Below are positions 42,274 to 51,652 of a stretch of DNA of 64,000 nucleotides, in pieces. The notes beneath the pieces are model-generated. The model was not told the origin of the DNA, did not search any database, and saw nothing but the letters and a program-made list of their open reading frames with translations. Within the stretch, counting starts at the first letter, position 1. Each line of letters opens with the position of its first letter. This DNA comes from Deltaproteobacteria bacterium (GTDB lineage: Bacteria > Myxococcota_A > UBA9160 > JAFDDA01), in the NCBI GenBank assembly GCA_019311105.1, contig JAFDDA010000018.1:1-64000 (forward strand). Direction: 5' to 3'. Made by a program: the position numbers and the translations under genes.

Positions 42274-43605
42274 CTAGAGCGGCCGGGCTTCGGCCCCCGC
42301 CTGCCGGTTCATCCCATCCGCCATCCAGAGCGCGCCGAACAGGGGCAGGCGTCCTTCGGGGTGGAGCTCGTGGAAGCGGCCGTTGATCTGGAGCGAAGAC
42401 CCGCCCCAAAGGAAGCGGAAGGCGTAGGCCAAGGAGTCCGAGGCCAGGGTCACATCGCACTGCTCGCGGGAAAGGCCTGTGGCGGTGAGGCCTCGTCGAA
42501 GGTCGAAGAGCGCGGCGTGCCCGAGGTCGGTGATCCAGACCCGGCCGGGGCGAGGGGTCAGGAAGGCAAGAGCCAGGGCGGCCCGCAGGTGCCCGAGCAG
42601 CCCAGGGTGTGCCTGGCGTTGGTAGGCCGCGTTCATGCGGGCCATGCGGACGCGCAGGCGGAGCGGGCTCACCGCGCCGTTCAGCCGCGCCCGGTAGCGT
42701 TCCGCCATCTCCTGAAGCCCCGCCAGCGGGACGGTCTTCACCGTGCAGAGTTCGCGGGTCGGGAGTGTCTTGTACTCGGCGAGGTAGCGGTCGATGGCCT
42801 CGGCGTTGCGATGCTCGTGGCCGACCTCCCAGCTGTCGCCCGGGTAGAGGACCACCGGCTGCGTGTCGGTGTCGTGGGCCACGGCCGCCGCGACCTCGTC
42901 GACCGGGACCGCGCCTGAATTCATGAAGTGGTTCTCTTCATGACAGAACCAGACGAAGCTCGCGAAGGGCACGACCCAGCGGGGCTCGAGTGCACGGCAC
43001 TGCCGCACCGTGCGATCGAGCTGGAGCTGGCCGCCCGCGCGGCGCCGCTCCTCCTCCTCGACGTTTCCGTCCCATGCGGCGATGGAGAACTGGGTCAGCA
43101 GCACGTCGACGGCGCCGGCCTCGGCCTTCACGCGCGCAATGTCCTCCGAGCTGTTGACCATGCAGTCGTTCAGGTTCAAGACCCGCGTGCCGCCGGCCTC
43201 GATGAGCAACCAGGAGTCGTCCGTGTGGTCCCAGCGTGAGCATTGCACGTGAAAGTCCGGACCGAGCTCCACGCGCTCGCCCCGGGCGAGCTCGCGGGTT
43301 GGGAAGCCGAGCCCTTCGCAATGCCGGATGATCTTGCGGTCATCGCTCTCGTGGAAGAGCACGGTGATTCCGGGCCGGAGGCTCTCGTCGACCTGGGCGA
43401 GGTTGTGCGGGCTGAAGTGATCCGGGTGTTCGTGGGAGAACCAGATGTGGGTCACGTGCTCGAAGTCCGCGGGCGTGAAAACCGATGGCGCGAGCAGCGC
43501 CCAGCCGTCGTTGAAGGCCGTGCCATCGAGCCACGGGTCGCAGAGCAACGCCACCTCGCCGTCGCGGAAAACGAGTGATGCGTGGTTCACGAATTCGAGC
43601 TTCAC
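42274..43605 (-). CDS. Metallo-beta-lactamase-fold hydrolase
   Basis: A 443-residue protein. The N-terminal 260 residues form an MBL fold of the UlaG/NAPE-PLD-like type, with NHASLVFRDGEVALLCDPWLDG, the metal motif FSHEHPDHFSPHN, and NLNDCMVNSSEDI. The C-terminal 180 residues (from about VKTVPLAGLQEMAERYRARLNG) are unassigned and resemble a lipid-binding SCP2-like tail only weakly. Possible roles include lipid or nucleotide hydrolysis. No ComEC-like membrane part is present. Confidence 0.75.
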   Translation of the reverse strand: MKLEFVNHASLVFRDGEVALLCDPWLDGTAFNDGWALLAPSVFTPADFEHVTHIWFSHEHPDHFSPHNLAQVDESLRPGITVLFHESDDRKIIRHCEGLGFPTRELARGERVELGPDFHVQCSRWDHTDDSWLLIEAGGTRVLNLNDCMVNSSEDIARVKAEAGAVDVLLTQFSIAAWDGNVEEEERRRAGGQLQLDRTVRQCRALEPRWVVPFASFVWFCHEENHFMNSGAVPVDEVAAAVAHDTDTQPVVLYPGDSWEVGHEHRNAEAIDRYLAEYKTLPTRELCTVKTVPLAGLQEMAERYRARLNGAVSPLRLRVRMARMNAAYQRQAHPGLLGHLRAALALAFLTPRPGRVWITDLGHAALFDLRRGLTATGLSREQCDVTLASDSLAYAFRFLWGGSSLQINGRFHELHPEGRLPLFGALWMADGMNRQAGAEARPL

Positions 43606-43710
43606 GAGGGCTTTTCCGAGTGGGCCGGACGGTGCCGGGAGTGTGGGGTGAGTGCTCCGGGGCGGCGTCCAGGTGACGAAATTTGCCGCTGGGTTGCGGG
43701 TCGGACGCGG

Positions 43711-44598
43711 TCAGGCTGCGGGGGTGCCGAACCCCCGGACGAAGAGCGCTTCGATGCCCTCCCGTTCGGCCAGGTCGCGCAGCTCTGGCTCCGGCGGGGC
43801 TGCGTCGAAACTCTCGGCCGCGTCGAGAACGAGCCGCAGCAGGTCGAGGTCGCTCGGCGTGTTCACGAAGATGCCGGGGCGTGCGAGGGCCCAGTGGATC
43901 GCCGTGCGCACGGCGTCCGGGTCGGTCAAGGGCTCGTACCAGGTCGATGAGTCCTCTCCTTGACCTTCGGGCCAGCGGCGGCGGGCCACGGACTTGATCG
44001 TCTGCATGGCGACGCCCCGATCGGCGCAGGTCGCGGCCAGCGTTTCGAACTCGTCCACGTAGCGAGCGTCCTGCCATTGGATCCAGCTGTAGGGCAGCAA
44101 CACGGAGTCGAAGGCGAAGCGTTCGAGGCTGCGGGCGTGCATGGCGGCCACGCGGGTGCCGTGGCCCGTGACCCCGATGAAGCGAACGAGCCCTTCGTCC
44201 CGGGCCTCGATCGCCGCCTCGAGGGCGCCGCCCGGGCTGAGCGCCTGCTCCCACTCGTTCTCCTTCACGAGGTTGTGGAGCTGCAGCAGGTCGACGCAAT
44301 CGACCTGCATGCGTTCGAGAGAGCGGCGGATCTCGTCCCGCGCGCCCTCGTAACTGCGCTCTTTCGTCTTGGTGGCCAGGAAGAACTCGCTGCGCAGGCC
44401 CCGCGCCATCGCGGGCCCGATGCGATCCTCGGCCTCGCCGTAGGACGAGGCGGCGTCGATGTGGTTCACGCCTCGTTCGAGCAGGAAGTCGAGGGTGCGG
44501 TCGGCCTCGTCCTGGCTGCAGCGCCACAGGGCGGCGGCGCCGAACAGGACCCGGCTGCTCTCATGGCCGGTGTTTCCGAAGGGGAGTGCAGGCAGCAC
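43711..44598 (-). CDS. Aldo/keto reductase
   Basis: A 295-residue (beta/alpha)8 NAD(P)H-dependent oxidoreductase. The catalytic tetrad is visible: Asp and Tyr in GVNHIDAASSYGEAEDRIG, Lys in FFLATKTKERS and His in VDLLQLHNLV. The C-terminal half is typical of the AKR family. It stands alone, with a 105-bp gap to the MBL gene. Substrate not predictable. Confidence 0.88.
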   Translation of the reverse strand: MLPALPFGNTGHESSRVLFGAAALWRCSQDEADRTLDFLLERGVNHIDAASSYGEAEDRIGPAMARGLRSEFFLATKTKERSYEGARDEIRRSLERMQVDCVDLLQLHNLVKENEWEQALSPGGALEAAIEARDEGLVRFIGVTGHGTRVAAMHARSLERFAFDSVLLPYSWIQWQDARYVDEFETLAATCADRGVAMQTIKSVARRRWPEGQGEDSSTWYEPLTDPDAVRTAIHWALARPGIFVNTPSDLDLLRLVLDAAESFDAAPPEPELRDLAEREGIEALFVRGFGTPAA

Positions 44599-44642
44599 GC
44601 GGCGATTGTGGGGGAGGGCGGAGCGTGGCGCCAGAGGTCCCG

Positions 44643-47276
44643 TCAGTCGGAGACGTCGGGGTCGGTGCCCTCGCGGACCTCCTGGGCGTCGGGGCGCCCG
44701 TCGCCGTCGCCATCGAAGAAGGGATCGAAGATCGTCGGGACGCCGTCGTCCACGGCGGTGCGGTAGAACGCCACGCGTTGGTCGATGGCCTCGGGTGCCC
44801 CCTGAGCGCAGTAGTGGCCTTCGACGCGGCTCCCGAGACAGCCCGGGGAAGCCGGCAGGGCGTTGAGCCAGGGCACGTACTGGACGAGGCCGGCGGTGGT
44901 CTCGGCATCGATGTTCGCCACGTTGATGGGGCTGTTCACCTGCTCGAGGACGGTGGCCGGCTCAGCGATGGGCGGCAGCTGGGGGATCGGGCCCGTGGAC
45001 CACGCCTCGCTGCGCGTGGAGTTGTTCGGCGAGAAGGAGTCGTCGATGCCTTCGATGATCAAGATGCTCGCCTTGCGCATCGTGCCGGCCACGGGGAAGC
45101 GGCGCGGGCCATAGGTGAACAGGGCGTGGATGTTCGGATCCTGATTGTCGTAGAGCGTCTGGAAGTACTGGAGGCCTACCCAGATGTCGCGGATCTCGAT
45201 GTTCGGGACCGCCCCCGGCAACGTGGTGAGGAGGAAACCGCCGGTGCCGAGCGGGTCGGTGACCTCCTGGAGGAAGAGCCGCTCACCGAAGTTCCCGCCG
45301 CCCGCGACCAAGGCCGCCGCGCGGATCTCCGGTGCGTAGGGCATCAACGCACCACCGTGGACGCCCCCGTAGCTGATCCCTTCGTAGGTGATCGGCAAGG
45401 TCGGATCGACGTCGGGGACGCCGTCGGGGGCCCCGTCGGGCAGCAGGTCGAGGGTGCTGAGGCTCTCGATCAGCTTCAGGAAGGCGAGCTGGTTCCCGTA
45501 GGTCTCGGTGTAGTACTCGGGCATCTCGCGATTGATCAGGATCACGCCGAAGATCGCGAGCCCTTGCTCGACGGTGTCGGCGAACGTGTCGTTCAGGAAG
45601 TCGGTGAAGCCGATCACCGCGAAGCCGGCCCCCGCGACGCGCCCGCCGGCGCCGACGACCTCGTTCGAGCTGCCCGGGTTCCCGTGCTGGTACATGAGGA
45701 TCGGCACGGGGCTGTCGAGGGCGGCGGCCGGAAGCGTCATGACGAAGGGCACCTCGCGTGTGCCGTTCTGCATGGGCACACCCGCGGCGTCCCGCTGCAG
45801 CACGGGGCCCACCAGCCAGTTCGGAGTGAACCAGCGGCCCCGGACCACGCGCTCGACGTCGCCGGTTCCGGCGTCGTTCGAATCGATCACGTAGGTCGGC
45901 GCCGGCAGGGCATCGACCAGGGCGCGCATGGCCAGCACATCGTCCGGGACGGTGTCGACGGAACGGACGGAGATCGACAGAGCGAGGGCCAGGTCGTCGC
46001 TCGGCAGGGGCGGGGAGATGTCCTCGGCGAGCACGGGCAGGATCTCGTCGAGCAAGCTGCGAGTCACCGGAAGCAGCGGGTGCTCGCTGCCCCCGGGCGC
46101 ACCGAGCGCATCCACGAAGTAGCCGTCGGCGCCGAAGGGTCGCAGGCCCGCCGCGAGAGCCCGGCGCGTGATCGCGAGGGCATAGCGGCCCTCGGGCTCG
46201 AGCGGACGCGACGGATAGAGCACCAGTTGATGGGTCGGCCCGGGGTCGCCCGGGAGGCTGTTGGCGCGATAGGAGAGCTCGAAGGGATGGCGCTCGCCGT
46301 AGCTCGGGCTCGCTGGGTCGACGTCGAACAGGCCGATCGACGCGAGCGGGTCGAGGGATTCCTCGGGCGTCTGCGGCAGCGAACTCACGTCCGGGGCTTC
46401 GGAGAGCAGGATCACGTGGGCGGCGATGGGGCTCCACCCGTCCAGGCGATTGGTGCCGATGAGCAGCCCTTGCGCGAGGTTCACGACATCCGCGGGTCGC
46501 GAGGTCGGCGGCGGCACGGCATTGCGCTTCCCGGTGGCCGTCGTCGCGTCCTCGACCTGCAGCGTGTCGTCGGGGAAGGGCGGGAACATCCCGTTGTCGC
46601 TGCGGTCGTAGACGATCGTCGCCGGCGCGCCCGCGGCCGCGACCTGGAAGGCCACGGATTCGGTGCCGCCCGGCCCCGTCCAGGAAAGCGAGCAGTTGGC
46701 ACTCGTCGGCAGGTCGCCCGTGGGGTTCAGCGCGACGCGCTCGGTCGAGACGAGGTGCGCAGCCAGCGAAATCGGGCCAGCGCAGTCGAGCGCGAAACTC
46801 AGGAGTGCGGCCGGAGATACACCCGCCGCAAAGTCGAGCACCGGCCAGGCACTCGGCGCGACCGTCTCGCCTGCCGACGGTGCGCTCGCGAGCAGCGCGG
46901 GCATCGTCACCGGCGTGAGGGTGAAGTCGAGCCCCGCCGGGTCGAAGGCGGCTCCCTGGCGGACGCGGAAGGCCGAGCTCGTGGGGACCGGCCCGGGCAT
47001 GGGGGCCGCGAAGCCGAGCTGCCCAGCCACGACCTGGGTGCCCGGGTCCACCGAGTGGGCCACGACCGCAACCGGCACCGCCGCACTGCCGCCGACCCGC
47101 TCGAGGGTCGCACTGAGGTCGTGGTAGTAGCCGGTCGGCGAGGCGGGCTGGCTGTGCAGCTCGCGATAGCGGAGGACGTAGTCGCCGAAGTCGACCTCGT
47201 GGACCGTATTCGGGATGCAGCCCGGGCCCAGCAGGAACGGGGCGGCGACGAGCAGCAGCAGGCGAAGGGGTCGCAT
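44643..47276 (-). CDS. Large secreted alpha/beta-hydrolase-fold protein, probable lipoprotein
   Basis: An 877-residue exported protein. The signal peptide ends LLGPGCIPN, a weak lipobox with Cys about 20. A long beta-rich N-terminal half is followed by an alpha/beta-hydrolase domain (about 500-800): oxyanion text PILMYQHGNPGSS and the nucleophile elbow YEGISYGGVHGG, with IEGIDDSFSP near the expected acid. The extreme C-terminus (FFDGDGDGRPDAQEVREGTDPD) is a thrombospondin type-3/EF-hand-like calcium repeat. It may be a large extracellular esterase or lipase. The long 1504-aa ORF on the opposite strand is a shadow. Confidence 0.75.
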   Translation of the reverse strand: MRPLRLLLLVAAPFLLGPGCIPNTVHEVDFGDYVLRYRELHSQPASPTGYYHDLSATLERVGGSAAVPVAVVAHSVDPGTQVVAGQLGFAAPMPGPVPTSSAFRVRQGAAFDPAGLDFTLTPVTMPALLASAPSAGETVAPSAWPVLDFAAGVSPAALLSFALDCAGPISLAAHLVSTERVALNPTGDLPTSANCSLSWTGPGGTESVAFQVAAAGAPATIVYDRSDNGMFPPFPDDTLQVEDATTATGKRNAVPPPTSRPADVVNLAQGLLIGTNRLDGWSPIAAHVILLSEAPDVSSLPQTPEESLDPLASIGLFDVDPASPSYGERHPFELSYRANSLPGDPGPTHQLVLYPSRPLEPEGRYALAITRRALAAGLRPFGADGYFVDALGAPGGSEHPLLPVTRSLLDEILPVLAEDISPPLPSDDLALALSISVRSVDTVPDDVLAMRALVDALPAPTYVIDSNDAGTGDVERVVRGRWFTPNWLVGPVLQRDAAGVPMQNGTREVPFVMTLPAAALDSPVPILMYQHGNPGSSNEVVGAGGRVAGAGFAVIGFTDFLNDTFADTVEQGLAIFGVILINREMPEYYTETYGNQLAFLKLIESLSTLDLLPDGAPDGVPDVDPTLPITYEGISYGGVHGGALMPYAPEIRAAALVAGGGNFGERLFLQEVTDPLGTGGFLLTTLPGAVPNIEIRDIWVGLQYFQTLYDNQDPNIHALFTYGPRRFPVAGTMRKASILIIEGIDDSFSPNNSTRSEAWSTGPIPQLPPIAEPATVLEQVNSPINVANIDAETTAGLVQYVPWLNALPASPGCLGSRVEGHYCAQGAPEAIDQRVAFYRTAVDDGVPTIFDPFFDGDGDGRPDAQEVREGTDPDVSD

Positions 47277-47300
47277 GGAAGGCTCCGACGGGGGCGACGG

Positions 47301-48863
47301 TCAGGGCGCGGGCAGGTACTCCAGGGGCCCAGCCGGCCCGAGTTCCAAACCCAACCCCATCCAGACTACCAGCATGATCACCCAGGCGACGGTGAAAACG
47401 AGGGCATAAGGCAGCATGAGTGCAACCAGCGTTCCGAGCCCGCCCTCAGGCGCGTAACGCCGCATGAAGACCAGCAAGATCACCATGTAGGGGTTCAGAG
47501 GGGTGATCACGTTGGAAACGGAATCCCCCACGCGATAGGTCACCTGGGTCAGCTCCGGGCTGATGCCGACCGCCATGAACATCGGCACGAAGACCGGGGC
47601 GAAGAACGCGTACTTGGCCGACATGGAGCCGATGAAGAGGTTTCCCACGGCCACCACGAACACGAACGCCACCATGAGGCCCGAGTTCGGGAGCGCCGCC
47701 TCGACCAGCCGGTCGCCGCCCGCGATGGCGAGCATCTCGCCGAGGCCGGTGTAGCGGAACCACGCGATGAACTGCGCGGCGAAGAACGAAAGCACGAGGT
47801 AGGGGCCCATGCCCGCCATGGTCTCGCCCATCATGCGCGCCACGTCTCGGTCGCTTCGGACCTCGCGTACGGCCACGCCGTAGGCGATGCCCGGGATCAG
47901 AAACGCGAAGAAGAGCAGCGGTACGATCACGGGGATCCAGCGCGCCGGCTCCCCCGGCGCCACGTGGAGTGGCGCGCCCGGGACCACCGTGGCGACGACC
48001 ATGACCGCGAGGCTCACGGCCAGAGCGATCATCGCGGCCCAGAGGCCCCGACGTTGCTCGGGCGTGAGGCGCTGGCTCTCGAGGTCCGACGTATCCACCG
48101 GCGTCGGGCCGCCTTCCTCGGGCGGCCGGTCGCTCCAGCGCGGCTCGACCCACAGCGAGGTCACACCCCAGCCAACGAAGGTCAGGAGGACGGTCGAGGC
48201 GATCATGAACCACCAGTTCGACGTGGCGGCCACCTGATAGGCCGGGTCGCGCAGCTGCGCCGCGGAGGTGGTGAACTCCGCGAGCATCGGGTCGAGGCTC
48301 GTGACGAACAGGTTCGCGCTGAACCCCGCCGACACGCCGGCGAAGACCGTCGCGAGGCCGACCAGGGGCGAGCGGCCGACGGCCTTGTAGAGCGCAGCGG
48401 CGACGGGCGGGAGCACGACGTAGCCGGCGTCGATTCCCATGGAGGAGAGCACGCCGACGAACATCAGCGTGGGCGCCAGGAGCCAGGACGGGACCGCCAG
48501 CATCACCGTCTTGAGCGCGGCCCCGATGAAGCCGCTGCGTTCCGCAACGCCGATCCCGAGCATGCCCACGAGCACGACGCCGAGCGGCGGGAACTGGACG
48601 AAGTTCTTCACCAGGTTCCGCAGGGCCCAGAAGATGCCGTCGGCCGTGAGCAGGCTCCGGGCGCTGAGGGCCACGTTCACGAGCTCGCCATCCTGGGCGA
48701 CCGTCTTCTCCACCGACCAACCCGCCGACGCCGCCCAATGGGCCACACCCACGACCAGCAGGGCGCCGAGCAGGAACAGAGTGGCCGGGTCGGGCAGCCG
48801 GTTGCCGAGGCGCTCGAGGACGCCGAGCCAGCCGGCGGCGCGTTCGTGTTTCGGGTCAGCCAT
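47301..48863 (-). CDS. AbgT-family transporter
   Basis: A 520-residue inner-membrane transporter of the AbgT family (p-aminobenzoyl-glutamate uptake or sulfonamide/folate-intermediate efflux). Signature stretches: NRLPDPATLFLLGALLV, then FVGVLSSMGIDAGYVVLPPVAAALYKAVGRSPLVGL, and SVSNVITPLNPYMVILLVFMRRY. ATG 48863 with AAAGGA upstream is preferred over the track start. It overlaps the VanZ-like gene by eight bases. Confidence 0.92.
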   Translation of the reverse strand: MADPKHERAAGWLGVLERLGNRLPDPATLFLLGALLVVGVAHWAASAGWSVEKTVAQDGELVNVALSARSLLTADGIFWALRNLVKNFVQFPPLGVVLVGMLGIGVAERSGFIGAALKTVMLAVPSWLLAPTLMFVGVLSSMGIDAGYVVLPPVAAALYKAVGRSPLVGLATVFAGVSAGFSANLFVTSLDPMLAEFTTSAAQLRDPAYQVAATSNWWFMIASTVLLTFVGWGVTSLWVEPRWSDRPPEEGGPTPVDTSDLESQRLTPEQRRGLWAAMIALAVSLAVMVVATVVPGAPLHVAPGEPARWIPVIVPLLFFAFLIPGIAYGVAVREVRSDRDVARMMGETMAGMGPYLVLSFFAAQFIAWFRYTGLGEMLAIAGGDRLVEAALPNSGLMVAFVFVVAVGNLFIGSMSAKYAFFAPVFVPMFMAVGISPELTQVTYRVGDSVSNVITPLNPYMVILLVFMRRYAPEGGLGTLVALMLPYALVFTVAWVIMLVVWMGLGLELGPAGPLEYLPAP

Positions 48864-49392
48864 GTGCTGCGTCCTTTCGGTCGGGTTCGTTCTCGCGTCG
48901 CCGCCCGCCGAGCCAGGGGACGAGCCACGGTGCGAGGCCGAGGCCGGCGCCACCGCCCGCCACGTCCAGGGCAACGTCGCGCGGCGAGCCCGTTCGTGAT
49001 TCGACGAGTGCCTGTCGGCCTTCGTCGGCGAGTGCCACGCCGGCCACCAGGCCGAGGGTCGGGAGGGCGGCCGCGAGCCGCGTGCTCGCGCGGCCGGTGA
49101 GCCACAGGGCGCGGTAGGTCAATACCGCTGCGATCGCATACTCGGTGACGTGGGCGCCCTTGCGGATCCAGCCGTGCAGGCCGGCGATGTCGGCGTCGCT
49201 CCAGTCGGGGAAGAGCCAATGCAGCAGCGGGCCGATGAAGCGCGACGTCTGGTCGTGTTGGAAGCCCGAGCTCCCGAGGCCCGCGATTACGGCGACCCAC
49301 AGGACGACGGGCACCCACGGTCTGATCGCGTTGTGCCTCGCCAACGGCCTCCCCTGGGCCCCGGGGATGGGCCGCTGCGGCGAACTTAGCAA
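48856..49392 (-). CDS. VanZ-like membrane protein
   Basis: A protein of about 178 residues with four hydrophobic segments. VanZ-type motifs: HWLFPDWSDADIAGLHGWIRKGAHVTEYAIAAVLTYRAL, then ADEGRQALVESRTGSPRDVALDVAGGGAGL. VanZ proteins are small integral membrane proteins; one is linked to teicoplanin resistance and most have no known role. The start is uncertain (TTG 49392 in the track). It is translationally coupled to AbgT by an eight-base overlap. Confidence 0.82.
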   Translation of the reverse strand: MLSSPQRPIPGAQGRPLARHNAIRPWVPVVLWVAVIAGLGSSGFQHDQTSRFIGPLLHWLFPDWSDADIAGLHGWIRKGAHVTEYAIAAVLTYRALWLTGRASTRLAAALPTLGLVAGVALADEGRQALVESRTGSPRDVALDVAGGGAGLGLAPWLVPWLGGRRRENEPDRKDAAHG

Positions 49393-49442
49393 CCCGCTTC
49401 GGGCAGGATGGGATCAGTGGCCATGGCCTACGATCCCCCGCC

Positions 49443-50459
49443 ATGAGCGCCCTGGCCATCGGTCTCGTGTACGACGTCTTCGGCAGCTACCGGCCGCGGC
49501 CAGGCGACCCGCCTGACGCAGAGGCCGAGTACGAGCCCGAAGCCACCGTCGATGCACTGGCGGCGGCCCTCGCGCTGCTCGGCCACGAGCCCATCCGCAT
49601 CGGCAACGCCCACGCCTTGCTCGCCGCAGCGCAGGGCGGGTCGCTTCCGCGGCTCGACGCGGCGCTCTCCATCGCCGAGGGCTACGGGACCCGCAACCGC
49701 GAAGCCTGGGCGCCGGTGCTGCTCGATCTGCTGGAAGTCCCGCTGCTCGGCTCCGATGCGTTGTCGCTCTCGCTCTGCCTCGACAAGGCCTGGACCCACG
49801 CCGTGGTTTTGGCCGCGGGCGTTCCGGTGCCCGAGCATGTCTCAGTGGAGTCACCCAGGGAACTCGAAAACGTCAAACTTCCCGGCCCGTTCCCGCTCTT
49901 CGTGAAACCGCGCTGGGAGGGGACGGCGAAGGGGATCGACGCGGGCTCGCGGGTGGAAGACGCGGCCGCTCTTGCGGCGCGGGTCGGCCTCGTGACGGAG
50001 CGGTATCGCCAGCCCGCGCTGGTGGAGAGCTTCCTCCCCGGCGCCGAGTACACGGTGACGCTCGTCGGGAACGACCCGCCCGAGGTGTGGCCCACCCTCC
50101 AGCGCGCTCTCGCCCGAGACAGCGGAATCGGGCTCCACGCGGTCGAGGCCGAGGGCGCGCCCGCACCCCCGCACCACGCGCCGGGAGAACTCGGCGGAGC
50201 CCTCGAGGCGGAGCTCGGGCAGCTCGCTCTGCGCGCCTTCTCGGCCCTGCGTTGCCGCGACTTCGCTCGGCTCGACTTCAAGCTCGACGCGGAGGGCCGC
50301 CCGCGCTTTCTCGAGATCAACCCCCTGCCGACGTTCGCTCCGGACGGCAGCTTTGGGATCCTGGCCGAGCTGCAGGGGAGGGCGTTCCCCGAGCTGTTGG
50401 CCCAGGTGCTGGGCCACGGCCTCGCGCGGCTCGGTCTCGCGCGCCTCGGTCTCGGCTAG
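49443..50459 (+). CDS. ATP-grasp ligase, D-Ala-D-Ala ligase-like
   Basis: A 338-residue ATP-grasp enzyme. N-terminal lobe: AIGLVYDVFGSY and DAALSIAEGYGTRNREAWAPVLLDLLEVPLLGSDALSLSLCLDKAW. ATP-grasp: PLFVKPRWEGTAKGI, ALVESFLPGAEYTVTLVGN, and metal-binding FARLDFKLDAEGRPRFLEINPLPTF. It resembles D-alanine-D-alanine ligase, but the usual EVNTLPG is EINPLPT, so substrates may differ. It is followed after 46 bases by a lysine-2,3-aminomutase-like gene. Confidence 0.85.
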   Translation: MSALAIGLVYDVFGSYRPRPGDPPDAEAEYEPEATVDALAAALALLGHEPIRIGNAHALLAAAQGGSLPRLDAALSIAEGYGTRNREAWAPVLLDLLEVPLLGSDALSLSLCLDKAWTHAVVLAAGVPVPEHVSVESPRELENVKLPGPFPLFVKPRWEGTAKGIDAGSRVEDAAALAARVGLVTERYRQPALVESFLPGAEYTVTLVGNDPPEVWPTLQRALARDSGIGLHAVEAEGAPAPPHHAPGELGGALEAELGQLALRAFSALRCRDFARLDFKLDAEGRPRFLEINPLPTFAPDGSFGILAELQGRAFPELLAQVLGHGLARLGLARLGLG

Positions 50460-50505
50460 GCAGACCGCCCGGGTCGCCTCGCGGGAGATCGTTATCTTCC
50501 CGCCC

Positions 50506-51594
50506 ATGCTCGCGACGCGTGACGATCAAAGCCGCCCCGAGTGGCGCGATTGGGCCTGGCAGATGCGCCACCGCGTGCGCAGCGCCGAAGGCCTCGCGGA
50601 GTTCGTCGACCCGGTCGTCGACGAGGTGGCGGCGGTCGCCGCGCTGGCCGACCGCTTCCGGTTCGTCATCACGCCCTACTACGCCTCTCTGATGGATCCG
50701 AACGACCCCGAATGCCCGATCCGCCGGCAGGTCGTCCCGCGCGGTGCGGAACTCGACGACCCGGCGGGCCTCGCCGACCCGCTCGACGAGATCGCCCACT
50801 CGCCCGTGAAGAACGTGATCCGGGTCTACGCAGACCGGATCGCCTTCTGTGTGAACAACGAGTGTGCGCTCTACTGCCGGTATTGCCTGCGCAAGCGCAT
50901 GGTCGGCGACGAGGATTGGACGATGAGGCGGCGCGAGCTCGAGACGGCGCTCGCGTGGATTCGCGAGACGCCGTCGATCCGCGACGTCCTGCTCACGGGC
51001 GGCGATCCGCTCGTCTTCTCGGACGACAAGCTCGCGTGGCTGCTCGGCGAGCTGCGCGCCATCCCGCACGTCGAGATCGTGCGGCTCGGAACCCGGCTGC
51101 CCGTGACGCTGCCCTTCCGCGTGACGCCCGAACTCTGTGAGATGCTGGCCGAGCATCATCCGGTCTGGGTGAACACCCACTTCAACCATCCCCGCGAGCT
51201 GACCGCCGAGGCAGCCGAGGCCTGCGATCGCCTCACCCGCGCGGGCATCCCGGTGGGTAACCAGAGCGTCCTGCTGCGCGGCATCAACGACGACACCGCC
51301 ACGATGAAGGCCCTGTGCGAGGGGCTCGTTCGCATGCGCGTCCGCCCCTACTACTGCTACCAGGCCCAGCTGCTCGAAGGGACGGGGCACTTCCGCGTCC
51401 CGATCGAGGACGGCATGGCGCTCTTCCGCGGCCTGCGCGGCCGCACCAGCGGCTTCGCGATCCCGCTCTACGTGCTCGACACGCCCCACGGCAAGGTGCC
51501 TCTGACCCATCCTCACGTCCGGGGCCGTGAGGGCGACGACGTGGTGGTGGAGACCTTCGAGGGCAAGCTCTGGCGCGAGCCGAACCCTCTGTGA
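50506..51594 (+). CDS. kamA: KamA-family radical SAM amino acid 2,3-aminomutase
   Basis: A 362-residue radical SAM/PLP enzyme that moves an alpha-amino group to the beta carbon. It has the iron-sulfur motif NNECALYCRYCLRKRMVG (CxxxCxxC), VLLTGGDPLVFSDDKLAWLL, RLGTRLPVTLPFRVT and the PLP region RPYYCYQAQLLEGTGHFRVPIEDGMALFRGLRG. Substrate could be lysine or glutamate; it is not clearly EpmB. ATG 50506 is the sensible start; the track begins far upstream inside the ligase gene. Its stop lies in a 34-bp duplication leading into murJ. Confidence 0.9.
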   Translation: MLATRDDQSRPEWRDWAWQMRHRVRSAEGLAEFVDPVVDEVAAVAALADRFRFVITPYYASLMDPNDPECPIRRQVVPRGAELDDPAGLADPLDEIAHSPVKNVIRVYADRIAFCVNNECALYCRYCLRKRMVGDEDWTMRRRELETALAWIRETPSIRDVLLTGGDPLVFSDDKLAWLLGELRAIPHVEIVRLGTRLPVTLPFRVTPELCEMLAEHHPVWVNTHFNHPRELTAEAAEACDRLTRAGIPVGNQSVLLRGINDDTATMKALCEGLVRMRVRPYYCYQAQLLEGTGHFRVPIEDGMALFRGLRGRTSGFAIPLYVLDTPHGKVPLTHPHVRGREGDDVVVETFEGKLWREPNPL

Positions 51595-51652
51595 CGACAC
51601 TGTGAGCGAAGGGGGCCGCCCTCTGTGACGACACCATGAGCGAAGGGGGCCG
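51585..51652 (+). repeat. 34-bp tandem duplication at the kamA/murJ junction
   Basis: Copies at 51585-51618 and 51619-51652 differ by two bases (TG versus CA before TGAGCGAAGGGGG). Copy one carries the kamA stop and a GTG (51602) opening an 8-codon ORF (MSEGGRPL) that ends at 51628. Copy two carries the true murJ ATG (51636) with the same N-terminus MSEGGR. The seven-base stop-to-start spacing is kept at both junctions. Confidence 0.93.

Noticed and set aside
44586-49100. 1504-residue plus-strand ORF
   Set aside because: It is antisense to the hydrolase, AbgT and VanZ-like genes, shows low-complexity R/G/A/D/H text and no domain; typical open frame of high-GC DNA.
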